Origin: Dermacentor variabilis
Lineage: Eukaryota; Arthropoda; Arachnida; Ixodida; Ixodidae
Length of the DNA: 64,000 nucleotides
Assembly (NCBI RefSeq): GCF_050947875.1
Contig: NC_134572.1
Coordinates: forward strand, 116,883,709-116,947,708
Reading direction: 5' to 3'
Each line of letters opens with the position of its first letter. Positions within the stretch are counted from its first letter, which is position 1. Made by a program: the position numbers and the translations under genes. A model generated the notes under the pieces. The model did no database searches. It was not told the DNA's origin and saw nothing but the letters and a program-made list of their open reading frames with translations. Positions 1-9,500 of the stretch are shown in pieces.

Positions 1-326
1 GACTCCAAACAACTGTCTGCCAGCGGTGAGATCGCGACAACGGAGGCCAGCAGCGAAGAGATGCAGTTGACTGTATGCTGAGCAGCTCAACGACGATCCG
101 GGAGCAGTGCAACGAGCCCTGTGTGACGACTGGTTGCCTGCAGCGGAACGACTGCGCGGAATTCCTGCCTGCGAGGCTTGGTGAGTGCGGCACTTTCTTC
201 TTCTGAGCTTTGCCAGGCTTTTGTTAGTGTCAGAAACAGAGCTGGTAATTGTGGTTGTCGTTGCTGCCGGGTTAGTTTGCGGCAAGACAATAGTAAGCAG
301 TAGAGAAAGCAGCATTCAGAGCAGCC

Positions 327-3300
327 ATGGATTTGAAGTCGTTGCGCAAACCGAAATTGTTGGAGCTTGCAAGAGAGTTGGGTCTGGATGTCTCAGACAA
401 ACTAAGAAAACCTGAACTGCTAAAGGCTATTCTTGAGTTAGAAGCTGAGGATGACGAGCTGTCGGAATGCCTTGAGACCATTGAAGAGAGGGAGACTGCA
501 AAAAGACAGGAGCGCGAAATAAAAGAACAGAAAGAGCGAGAGCAACAAGAGCGTGACCGTCAACACGCTTTGGAAATGAAGCGTCTTGAGGTAAAGATGG
601 AACGCGCTCGTAATGGAAGTCAGGCACACGGTGCAGGAGAACGCGTATTGTTCAAAATGACTGACCTGATGCGGCCGTTTAAGCTTGGAGAGGACATTGG
701 TTTGTTCCTGGTTAACTTTGAGCGAACGTGCGAGAAGCAGGGGTTCTCTCGGGAAACGTGGCCACAGCGCTTGCTCACTTTGTTACCCGGCGAGGCGGCC
801 GACGTAGTCGCTCGCTTGGATAGAGAGGAGGCAGAGGATTTCGACACAGTGAAATCGAGTCTTCTAAAAAAGTACCGGCTGTCTGCGGAGGCGTTCCGTC
901 GGAAGTTTCGGGAAAATGAGAAAGGCAAAAGTGAGTCATATACAGAGTTTGCGTATAGGCTTATGTCGAACATGCAGGAGTGGCTCAAAGAAGAGAAAGC
1001 GTTTGGTGACCACGATAAAGTTCTGCAGTGCTTCGGGCTAGAACAGTTTTATAGTCGGTTACCGGAGAACGTGCGATACTGGGTCTTGGATAGGCCAGAC
1101 GTTTGTACGGTGGCTAAAGCCGCTGAGCTAGCCGAGGAGTTTGTGACGCGTCGGGCTCGCGGAGCTAAGGACGGTCAAAAGGGTGAATTTGGCTCGAAGT
1201 TTGAGAGGCCGAAGTTCACACCCATGAGAGCAAAGGGGAACACGCGTAGTGCGGATGCGAGTGGAAGCAGTGCGACCGAACCTAAGGAGACGGCGGCAGC
1301 CGAAGCCGAACGCAGAAAGCGGTTCGAGATGAGGCAAGCGCGCGTTTGTTATACGTGCCAGAAGCCGGGTCACTTTTCGGCGCAGTGTCCGGAAACAACA
1401 CCAAAAGTTGTGTTTTTTTCAATAGGCAGCACTGACGAGAACATGAAGCTTCTCGAGCCTTACATGCGAGACCTCCTCGTGAACGGGAAAGAGTGCCGAG
1501 TGCTTCGCGATTCCGCAGCGACGATGGATGTAGTTCACCCGTCTTACGTAGAACCCCATATGTTCACGGGCGAGTGCGCGTGGATCAAGCAAGCCGTGGA
1601 AGCTCATAGCGTGTGTCTGCCGGTAGCAAAAGTGCTTATTGAAGGACCTTTCGGAGCGCTTGAGACGGAGGCGGCAGTGTCATCTATGCTGCCCCCCCAG
1701 TACCCGTACCTATTTTCAAACAGGTCCGATCACCTCCTGCGCGAGAAGGGGCTTTTGTTTGGTGAGGCTAGCGTTCAGGCCTTAACCAGATCGAAGGTTC
1801 GGGAGCTCGCTGCAAAGGCGGTAGTTGCGGGGCCGACGTTATCAAACAATGAGAAAGGGTCAGAGGCGCAGCAAGCCGATATTCAGAGCACGCCTGAACT
1901 GAATAAAATTGAGTCTGTAACGTTAAAGGCGCCAGATACTGGAGAGGAAATGCCCGATAAGGGAAAGTTAGAAGAGCTATCTACAGATTTGCTCATCGCG
2001 CCTACGTCAGACGGACTTGATAGGTTGCTAAAAGTCAGCCGGTCGGCTTTGATAGCCGAGCAAAAGAAGGATGGCAGCCTAGAAAACATTCGCTGCAATA
2101 TCAAGGAAGGTATCGCCAGGAAAAATGCGCGTTTTGTGGAAAGAGGTGGAGTCCTGTACCGGAAGTATCTAGACCGCCGAGGAGTGGAGTTCGATCAGCT
2201 GATCGTGCCTCAATGCTATCGTCAGGATCTGTTGCGCTTGACGCACGGGGGTTCGTGGTCCGGACACCTAGGAGTTAAGAAAACTAAGGACCGTCTCTTG
2301 CAAGAGTACTATTGGCCAGGGTGTTTTCGGGACGCAGACCATTTCGTGAGGACATGTGACACTTGTCAGCGGGTGGGCAAACCAGGGGACAAATCAAGGG
2401 CGCCGTTGAAATTGGTACCTATCATTACGGAGCCTTTTAGACGGCTCGTTATTGATACAGTGGGACCTTTGCCGGTAACAGCCACGGGGTACAGACACAT
2501 TTTGACTGTGATCTGCCCAGCGACAAAGTTCCCTGAAGCAGTGCCGCTTAAAGAACTCAGCTCAGTTGAGATAGTTAATGCACTACTGTCCATATTTGCG
2601 CGAGTTGGTTTTCCTGCGGAAATCCAATCAGATCAGGGCACAGTGTTTACTAGCGCTTTGACGACAACTTTTCTCGAAAGGTGTGGGGTAAAGCTGCTAC
2701 ACAGCTCCGTGTACCACCCACAGTCGAATTCCGTTGAGAAGCTCCACTCCGTCATGAAGCGCGTGTTGAGAGCGTTGTGTTTTGAACAACGAACTGACTG
2801 GGAGCTGTGTCTGCCTGGGGTGATGTTTGCTTTAAGGACCGCGCCGCATGCGGCTACGGGGTTTTCGCCAGCTGAACTGGTGTACGGTCGCTCGCTTCGA
2901 TCTCCGCTTCGCATGCTTCGAGAATCGTGGGAAGGTAGGGGCGACGACCCAGTCGTGGTGGAGTACGTGCTTAAGCTCCTCGAACGCTTAAGAAGGGCAC
3001 AGGAGTTGTCAGGTGAAGCAATGACAAAGGCCCAGCAGAGGGCCAAGGTTTATTATGATCGGACCGCCAGGGCCCGTCGTTTTGAGGTGGGCGATGAGGT
3101 CATGATATTGCGCACATCGCTAAACAACAAACTAGACGTGCAGTGGGAGGGCCCAGCACGAATTGTTCAGAAACTGTCGGACGTTAACTACGTGGTAAGT
3201 CTGCCAGGAAAGCGGAAAGCACAGCAAGTTTACCACTGTAATCTGCTCAAACCTTATAGACAAAGGGAAGCAGTGGTGTGCATGATGGTAAACGTTCCTG

Positions 3301-4772
3301 AAGAGCTTCCGGTCGAGCTTCCCGGACTAGGCTCAGTGACGAACAGGGAAGACACCGGTCAAGTCATTAGTGACCTTATCAGTAAAGCACCGCTGTCGCC
3401 TGAGCAGAAAACCGAACTACACCAGCTATTACAAGAGTTTCAAGGTCTGTTCTCTGAGAGGCCTGGTAGGGCTTCTGTACTTGCTCATGATATACAACTT
3501 ACCTCCCCAGAGCCAGTACGATCCAAGGCGTATCGGGTGTCACCCCGCCAGAGCGATATTATGGAGGCTGAGGTAAAGAAAATGCTACAGCTCGGTGTTA
3601 TTGAGGCAGGTGAGAGTGATTATACCTCCCCTTTGATTTTAGTTGAGGTACCGGGCAAGGAACCTCGTCCTTGCGTCGACTACCGCAGGCTTAATTCCAT
3701 CACTAAGGATCAAATTTATCCGATCCCTAACATCGAGGAGCGCCTTGAGAAAGTTAGTAGCGCTCAGTTTATTTCCACCCTAGATCTTGTCAGGGGTTAT
3801 TGGCAGGTTCCACTTACAGAAGAGGCTAGTAGGTATGCGGCGTTCATTTCACCAATAAGAACATTCCGTCCTAAAGTGTTGAGTTTTGGTTTGAAGAACG
3901 CGCCATACTGTTTTTCAAGCCTCATGGATAAAGTGTTGCGGGGACAGCAAGAATTCGCTTTACCGTATCTAGACGACGTAGCGATATTCTCCGCATCCTG
4001 GTCTGAGCATATGGCACACTTGCGGGCAGTGCTAACCCGCCTGCGCGAAGCGGGCTTGACAGTAAAGGCTCCTAAGTGCCAGTTAGCACAGGCCGAGGTT
4101 GTCTACCTCGGTCACGTGATTGGTCAGGGTCGTCGCCGCCCCTCTGAAATAAAAGTGGCCGCTGTGCGAGACTTTCCGCAACCGCGCACAAAGACCGATA
4201 TTCGGTCGTTCTTAGGTGTCGCCGGCTACTATCAGAGGTACATCCCCAGGTACTCTGATATCGCGGCTCCCCTGACGGATGCTCTAAGAAAGTCAGAGCC
4301 TCAAACAGTCGTCTGGGACGAGACAAAGGAAAGAGCTTTTAGCGCCCTAAAGAGTGCCCTAACAAACCAGCCTGTGCTACGATCGCCAGACTATACAAAA
4401 GGGTTCATTGTTCAGTGCGATGCTAGTGAGCGAGGCATGGGCGTTGTACTGTGCCAACGGGAAAAGGGAGAAGTAGAACACCCCGTCCTGTATGCTAGTC
4501 GTAAGCTGACCAGTCGTGAGCAGGAGTATAGCGCCACCGAGAAAGAGTGTGCATGTCTCGTGTGGGCCGTTCAGAAATTGTCATGCTATCTAGCCGGCTC
4601 GAGGTTTATCATTGAGACGGATCACTGCCCTCTCCAATGGCTGCAGACCATCTCTCCCAAAAATGGCCGCCTCCTGCGCTGGAGCCTCGCTTTACAACAA
4701 TATTCCTTTGAGGTGCGTTACAAAAAGGGGAGTCTCAACGGTAACGCCGATGGCTTAAGTCGAAGCCCCTAA
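327..4772 (+). CDS. Gag-pol polyprotein (gag-PR-IN-RT-RNase H), intact
   Basis: Single 1481-codon frame with no frameshift. Seen in order: a SAP-like N-terminus with a charged coiled coil (residues ~1-95); a capsid-like region whose part around residues 205-270 resembles a SCAN domain (motif LEQFYSRLPE); a CX2CX4HX4C knuckle (CYTCQKPGHFSAQC, ~340); a putative retropepsin DSAAT motif (~394) where DTGA or DSGA is usual; an integrase HHCC zinc domain (~638-690); the integrase D-D-E core (~709, 769, 803) and a GPY/F-like segment (~940); reverse transcriptase with YLDD (~1213); RNase H (~1360-1475). Integrase before RT is the order of Ty1/copia and of Gmr1-type gypsy elements, while the RT itself is gypsy-type. 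The start is the ATG at 327, at the end of a leader shared with copy 2. No env gene is seen. The frame looks functional but expression is unknown. Confidence 0.93.
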   Translation: MDLKSLRKPKLLELARELGLDVSDKLRKPELLKAILELEAEDDELSECLETIEERETAKRQEREIKEQKEREQQERDRQHALEMKRLEVKMERARNGSQAHGAGERVLFKMTDLMRPFKLGEDIGLFLVNFERTCEKQGFSRETWPQRLLTLLPGEAADVVARLDREEAEDFDTVKSSLLKKYRLSAEAFRRKFRENEKGKSESYTEFAYRLMSNMQEWLKEEKAFGDHDKVLQCFGLEQFYSRLPENVRYWVLDRPDVCTVAKAAELAEEFVTRRARGAKDGQKGEFGSKFERPKFTPMRAKGNTRSADASGSSATEPKETAAAEAERRKRFEMRQARVCYTCQKPGHFSAQCPETTPKVVFFSIGSTDENMKLLEPYMRDLLVNGKECRVLRDSAATMDVVHPSYVEPHMFTGECAWIKQAVEAHSVCLPVAKVLIEGPFGALETEAAVSSMLPPQYPYLFSNRSDHLLREKGLLFGEASVQALTRSKVRELAAKAVVAGPTLSNNEKGSEAQQADIQSTPELNKIESVTLKAPDTGEEMPDKGKLEELSTDLLIAPTSDGLDRLLKVSRSALIAEQKKDGSLENIRCNIKEGIARKNARFVERGGVLYRKYLDRRGVEFDQLIVPQCYRQDLLRLTHGGSWSGHLGVKKTKDRLLQEYYWPGCFRDADHFVRTCDTCQRVGKPGDKSRAPLKLVPIITEPFRRLVIDTVGPLPVTATGYRHILTVICPATKFPEAVPLKELSSVEIVNALLSIFARVGFPAEIQSDQGTVFTSALTTTFLERCGVKLLHSSVYHPQSNSVEKLHSVMKRVLRALCFEQRTDWELCLPGVMFALRTAPHAATGFSPAELVYGRSLRSPLRMLRESWEGRGDDPVVVEYVLKLLERLRRAQELSGEAMTKAQQRAKVYYDRTARARRFEVGDEVMILRTSLNNKLDVQWEGPARIVQKLSDVNYVVSLPGKRKAQQVYHCNLLKPYRQREAVVCMMVNVPEELPVELPGLGSVTNREDTGQVISDLISKAPLSPEQKTELHQLLQEFQGLFSERPGRASVLAHDIQLTSPEPVRSKAYRVSPRQSDIMEAEVKKMLQLGVIEAGESDYTSPLILVEVPGKEPRPCVDYRRLNSITKDQIYPIPNIEERLEKVSSAQFISTLDLVRGYWQVPLTEEASRYAAFISPIRTFRPKVLSFGLKNAPYCFSSLMDKVLRGQQEFALPYLDDVAIFSASWSEHMAHLRAVLTRLREAGLTVKAPKCQLAQAEVVYLGHVIGQGRRRPSEIKVAAVRDFPQPRTKTDIRSFLGVAGYYQRYIPRYSDIAAPLTDALRKSEPQTVVWDETKERAFSALKSALTNQPVLRSPDYTKGFIVQCDASERGMGVVLCQREKGEVEHPVLYASRKLTSREQEYSATEKECACLVWAVQKLSCYLAGSRFIIETDHCPLQWLQTISPKNGRLLRWSLALQQYSFEVRYKKGSLNGNADGLSRSP

Positions 4773-5257
4773 CGTAGGAATCAGCCTCAAAATTGTTTGT
4801 TACTGATGTTTTTCTTCCTGAGGCAGGATTTTTTTTAACATATTGCTTTTGTTTAGTGTTTCAAAGTGATGATATGCTTTCTAGTGCAATTTTCCAATTT
4901 GTGGACGCGTTCTGAGTGATGCTAGACTACTGTAAGGAACTAGGCAGTGGTATAAAAAGGGGAAAGAGCCTGGCAGGGCTTAGTGAGGGTTGTGCCGTGC
5001 TTGCTGACTGAGCGGTTGAGTTTCAGCGTAGTTCTAACGCTTGCCGGGAACGAGAACAAAAATGTGAACTCTCCCGAAGTCACTTTGCGGTGTCCCGTGC
5101 GAACCTGAACGAGAGAACGAGGCCTTCTCTGTGCGCTGCGCTCAAGAAACGTCGAGGGACGCCCGACTTCGGTTATGAGCATCATCGAGCGACATCCCTC
5201 CGGACAGCGGATGCAGTCCCCTGTCCATCGGGATCTCCTTCCCCCGGCGGGGCGGTC
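4773..5257 (+). other. 3' non-coding part of Gmr1-like element with internal TATA motif
   Basis: No credible gene. It holds TATAAAAA at 4951-4958 followed by a purine-rich run, conserved in copy 2 at 58458-58465. A G-rich stretch just before the LTR (around 5246-5257) is the probable polypurine tract for plus-strand priming. Small frames here are not supported. Confidence 0.6.
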
Positions 5258-6083
5258 TGTTGCGTTTCGCCTGCGACACGCGGTTTTGCCGGCGCGACTG
5301 CGGCGGGGCGGCAGACATTTTGGCCCGTTCGGCGTCGCCGCAACGCTCCCCGCCAGGCGTTTCCAGGCGTTTCCAGGCATGTTCCGATGCCACGTGTCTT
5401 CATGTGCGTGTGTGAGTGTATGTGCCATTGTGCCCGAACCAGGCGATGCGACAGCAGGGGTCACCCTCTCCTTCCAGTCATTGTGCCCGAACCAGGCGAT
5501 GCGACAGCAGGGGTCACCCTCTCCTTCCAGTCATTGTGCCCGAACCAGGCGATGCGACAGCAGGGGTCACCCTCTCCTTCCAGTCATTGTGCCCGAACCA
5601 GGCGATGCGACAGCAGGGGTCACCCTCTCCTTCCAGTCATTGTGCCCGAACCAGGCGATGCGACAGCAGGGGTCACCCTCTCCTTCCAGTCATTGTGCCC
5701 GACCGGCGGCAGTGTGCGTCACCTTAGCCCATTGTACAATCACGTGCTCGTCTATTGAGGGGTTCCTTCTTGCCCTCAACTGCGAGAGTATAAAAACAGC
5801 TGCCCCCGGACGCCAAAAGGAGGGCTCCGATTTCTTCTGTTGAGTAAAGTGCTCTCCCGTCTCTCTACTTCGGTCAACCTGACCGCCAACTCTTTGCGAT
5901 GTTAAAATAAACAAGTTGTTTTGTTGTTACCAGTCGACTCATGCTTTGCCGGGACCTTCGGATGCTTCCAGTTGTACCCCAGGCCGCCAGGCCAACGCTA
6001 CCCTTGGGGCTTGCGACCCAGGTACAACCACGGGCGTCAGCGCCGAGTTCCCAACAACCGATGCCATCGGTGGGATCCAAACA
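5258..6083 (+). repeat. 3' LTR of Gmr1-like copy 1
   Basis: 826 bp, starting TGTTGCG and ending CAAACA. U3 carries about five tandem 53-bp units (roughly 5425-5700) built on CATTGTGCCCGAACCAGGCG. TATAAAAA is at 5789-5796 and AATAAA at 5906-5911, defining U3-R-U5. The R/U5 part matches copy 2 closely, but the last ~28 bp of U5 and the U3 repeat unit differ, and a ~57-bp U3 segment of copy 2 is missing. The 3' boundary is inferred by alignment to copy 2. Confidence 0.88.
5789..5796 (+). promoter_or_regulatory. TATA box of copy 1 LTR
   Basis: TATAAAAA downstream of the U3 repeats, 110 bp before the AATAAA signal; the same position is conserved in both copy 2 LTRs. Confidence 0.75.
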
Positions 6084-7853
6084 CTGGTCGGCCACGATCT
6101 CTCGTAGCAGCTCGTGTAGCTGAGGTGGTCGGCATCGGCGGCCGCTCGCTGTGACTGGGGGGCTCTAGTCTGTCTGGGGTTTTCCTCCGGATTTTCGGCT
6201 CGCCTGCCCAGTCGTTCCCACTGTTCTAGCCAGGTCTTTGTAGTCTCGGCGCGTGCAGTTCGGTCCTCCTCGGTGAGACCAGTCAGCGCCAAGCTCTCGG
6301 CCAGGGGGCAAGATCGGGGATCTGCGGGAAGTCTCGGACACTGTTGTAGCACGTGGAGGAGCGGCACGTCGGATCCATGGCGAATAGTTCGTGGCGGCGT
6401 TGGTTTGTGAGAAGAGCGCCAGTGCGGGCTTGAAACAGCAGGGCGCTGCCTCTATCTCCTCGGTAGTGCGGTGATGGGCACGGTTCCGGCTTGTGGTGGT
6501 AATATAGTGCCAGGCTTTGCTTTTTTGTCAGTGTGGTGTGCCAAATCGTTTTTTCAGCATCATTGATTTCCTTGATGGCGGCCTTGCGCCACTCTGCCTC
6601 TGTCTTAGTGTCGTGGTGCTTTGAATTTCGGCTGTATTTCGTGTCTAGGGACGTGTAGTTCCGAATCCAAGCCGTCTTGATGTTTATGTATCTTAGCTGT
6701 AGGTACATTCTGCGACTGTAATTTGTGTTTGCCACGAATTTGAGTCTGCCGGCGTATTGTAATTTGGACCTTGCCTCCCTTGCCTCGTACGAGGACCAGC
6801 TCATTTCCCCGCTTACTGCTGCATTTGTAGTGGCTATGCAGCCCCCTAGCAGCCAGCGGCCTAGTTCTGTTTGGTGACGCTCCAGGTATTTTATGGTTTC
6901 ACTGGAGTAGGCCAGCACACCGTCTGCCTATGTTGTCACTGGTACTACAACTCCCTTCCACAGTGTGCGTCCGACAGTGTATGGGTTGTATGGATGTCTG
7001 GCCAAGTGCCAGATGCGGCCTTTGAGGCGATTAGATTTTTTTACTGATGCATTTTGATGCGGATCCAGAAAGTTTGGTTGGTCGCTGAGAGTTACGCCGG
7101 GGTATTTTTATTCCGATGTTCTTTTTTGATGAGGTTCCTCTGGAAGGTGATTTCGTCGCTAGTGTTACTTGTATTTATTCCAACCCACTGTACTTTGTCA
7201 GTGTTAAACCTTAGCTGGTCGTTTCCTGTAACTTGGGAGCAGGTGTCGAGCTGGTGTTGAAGGTCAGCTGCTGATTCTGCTAGCAGCACAGTATCGTCAG
7301 CGAATGCCAGACATGAAAGTTTGGTGTATTCTTCTTGCTTGTCAGTCGTTATCGTGGACAGGCGGAGGCCTGGTCCCTCATCGTCTAACGTTTGGAGTAG
7401 CTGTGTGATGTATATGTTGAATAATGTTGGGGACAACGGGCATCCTTGCTTAAGTCTTATCTTTAGCTCGGCTTTTTTCGACCTTAGTTCTTGTAGTGTA
7501 TACACTGCTGTGCAATCTGTGTATAGGTTCTTGAGCCGGTCTAGGCTTTTACAATCTAGTCCAATGCTCAGTAGTTTTTGCCAAAGCCTCGAGTGGGGAA
7601 AATCGCCATAGGCTATTTCCATATCAAGGAAAGCCAGATATAGCGTTGATTTTTCCTTATTTTTCATCTCCATAGCTTGGGTGAGAGTGAATATATGGTC
7701 ACTTGTCCTGCAGTTTAGTCTGAAGCCGTTTTGAGGCTCTGTGAATAGGCTATTTGATTCACAGAACTTTTGTAGTCTTCGGTTGAGGATTGCGCTGAAC
7801 AGCTTTTGTACATTGCTCAGTATAGATATCGGGTGGTAGGAATTTAGTTGTTC
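6084..7853 (-). pseudogene. Decayed LINE (outermost host of the first nest): RT and C-terminal part
   Basis: Minus-strand remnants of a LINE ORF2. From high to low coordinate: RT segments (the frame at 7673-7092 carries a diverged FADD active-site block, AFADDTVLLAES), then a post-RT region (6918-6283) rich in Trp/Arg, then a C-terminal Cys/His block ending in a HVLQQCPRLP-type motif near 6360. Frameshifts and stops separate the pieces. The missing upstream half continues at 18845-18185 beyond nested insertions. The LTR of Gmr1-like copy 1 truncates it at 6084. LINE clade not assigned. Confidence 0.8.
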
Positions 7854-7862
7854 AATTGGTTT
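7854..7862. repeat. 9-bp target duplication (left)
   Basis: AATTGGTTT, repeated at 18176-18184. It flanks the short SINE-like element, and the old LINE continues on both sides. Confidence 0.65.
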
Positions 7863-8160
7863 GGTTTGGTTTGGTGCCTGTAGATATAGCGCAGCCCACT
7901 ACGGGGGATTAGCCATGAATCGGGCGCAGTGGGTCGAAAAAGAATTAATACCTAAATAGGATTTCTTTACTGAAAATGAGATATTAAATGAATTCTAATC
8001 GTTAATAATAATTTTCATGCTGTAGTTTCCTAAATGTATAAGTTAATATTTTTAGTTTCTTGTTGTGGAAAATAAAATAGTAAAATTAGCATGGAAGTCT
8101 TCATGTTGTCATTACAGAATTATATATGGCAGCACATACGTTCCTATTACAGTGTCCTAG
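7863..8160 (-). mobile_element. SINE-like element, 3' part (continues at 18133-18175)
   Basis: AT-rich ~300-bp segment, read on the minus strand, ending in a CCAAA-type repeat tail next to the 9-bp duplication. It has no frame. The remaining ~43 bp (the 5' head on the minus strand) lies at 18133-18175, split off by the Tx1-like LINE. Size, tail and flanking duplication fit a SINE; no A or B box was recognised, so a short non-autonomous LINE derivative is possible. Confidence 0.5.
8144..8160. repeat. 17-bp target duplication (left)
   Basis: CTATTACAGTGTCCTAG, repeated exactly at 18116-18132. It flanks the L1/Tx1-like LINE and fixes its ends at 8161 and 18115. Confidence 0.9.
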
Positions 8161-8200
8161 GAGAAAGAAGAAGACGGCGTTCCGAACGGTCGCTTTTCTC

Positions 8201-9478
8201 ATGTTCTCCGCTTCAAAGGTTTTATCGGCCCCTGGCCGAGGTGCTGCTCAGGCTTCAGCCAGCAGCAATGACTACCGTGTTGTGTTACCCCGTCTTCCTA
8301 CCGGTAAGCTGGTTGTGGACTCCGTTTTCCTGCATGCTGACTTAAGTGGTCGACCGTACAGAGCCCAAGACTTCAGAGACGCCCTTCGGAACGTTATTGA
8401 CCTGAAGGAAATAAGTTCCATCGGACAATTTCAGATGTCGCACGTGTGGATGATGACGTGCAAATCAGGGATGACAAAATCAAAGCTAGTCGCATGCGGG
8501 GAATTATCCGTAAAAGGTAGACGCTGCGTCGTCATTGATCCTGAGCCCACGGAAGTTCAAATGAAGCTTTTGTGGCTTCCTGAGCGTTTGGAAGATGACT
8601 ATATTCGAGATGCGCTTCAGGCTTACGGGAAAGTCAAGTCTATATCAGCAGAAAGCTGGAGAGTATCGGAGATGGAATAAATGCGTACGCTAAATCGGGA
8701 CGTGGTGTTGACTCTTGCCGATGGAGTGAGCGTGGGGGACGTTCCACATCTACTGTCTGTTTTTGGAGTGCAGAGTCTCGTATTAATTCCAGGCCGGCCC
8801 CCACTTTGTCTGCGCTGTAACAGGGTGGGGCACATTCGTCGAAACTGCAGAACCCCGCGTTGTGAAACCTGCCGACGCTTTGGTCACACATCTGAAGAAT
8901 GTGTCGTAACATACGCCGATAAGTTACGACACAGAACAAAGCCTCCGGATGAAAGCTTGCAAGAACACATAATGGACATTACGGAGGTTCTTGACGCGAC
9001 GGGAGACATTCCCTCTTCCGCGGAGACCCGCTGTGCCAGTAAGGCCCCTCTGCCTGTTAAAGACAGTCACAATGGCATCGCAGAACTGCCCGTGAAAAAC
9101 GAAAGTAGCGAAGAGAAAGATGACCAACCGAAGCAACAACCCAAAGGAGCACCCGCTACCACGGAGCCAGCTGCTGCCCAGCAAGCGAATGAGGGAGCCG
9201 GAGACGACTCACCTGATGCACCCAAGCGTCTCGACACGTGCGCTGAGCCGGCAGAGGACAGACGAAGTAACGCGGATACTTCAGTTCCGAAGCGCCGTGC
9301 GACTAACAGATCGGAATCAAGCACAGACAGCGAGACGACCAGTACCACAAGAAAAGCACGTCGCCGCAAAACATCGAAACACTCAGGAAAGTGCCGTCGA
9401 TCACGGTCCAGAAGGCCAGGTGGGGTTTCGGAGGGAGCCTCACCGTTGCCCTCTAGGACCGATCACATAGATCATTAG
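8201..9478 (+). pseudogene. LINE ORF1 (gag-like, CCHC), one nonsense codon
   Basis: Starts at ATG 8201. One reading frame to 9478 broken by TAA at 8678-8680; both halves are in the same frame. The second half holds two zinc knuckles (CLRCNRVGHIRRNC and CETCRRFGHTSEEC) and a basic, Ser/Arg-rich C-terminus. The first half resembles the RNA-binding N-terminal region of Tx1-type ORF1. It would coat LINE RNA. The short spacer to ORF2 (stop ~9476, ATG 9501) fits a bicistronic LINE. Confidence 0.8.
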
Positions 9479-9500
9479 GTCCAAATAGTTGGTAGTCACC

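Larger units (their letters stand above)
1..6083 (+). mobile_element. Gmr1-like Ty3/gypsy LTR retrotransposon, copy 1 (5' end outside window)
   Basis: The window opens inside the leader of this element: base 1 corresponds to base 53494 of copy 2, so the 5' LTR and primer-binding site lie upstream of the window. It holds a leader (1-326), one gag-pol frame (327-4772), a ~485-bp 3' non-coding stretch and a 3' LTR (5258-6083). The next bases after the LTR are CTGG, the expected 4-bp target duplication, but its partner is off-window. The right flank is a decayed minus-strand LINE. The internal region is nearly identical to copy 2 at 52614-59616. Confidence 0.93.

Noticed and set aside
5425..5700. 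CRISPR-like array
   Set aside because: Units are adjacent with no unique spacers; this is an LTR tandem repeat in a eukaryotic genome.
5090..5843. Overlapping 222-codon frames across the LTR repeats
   Set aside because: They arise because the 53-bp repeat stays open in several frames; the region is LTR U3-R and no domain is present.
6084..6110. Second primer-binding site after the copy 1 LTR (CTGGTCGGC resembles CTGGTTGGC)
   Set aside because: Similarity stops after ~9 bp and the following sequence is the old LINE, so no second internal region follows.
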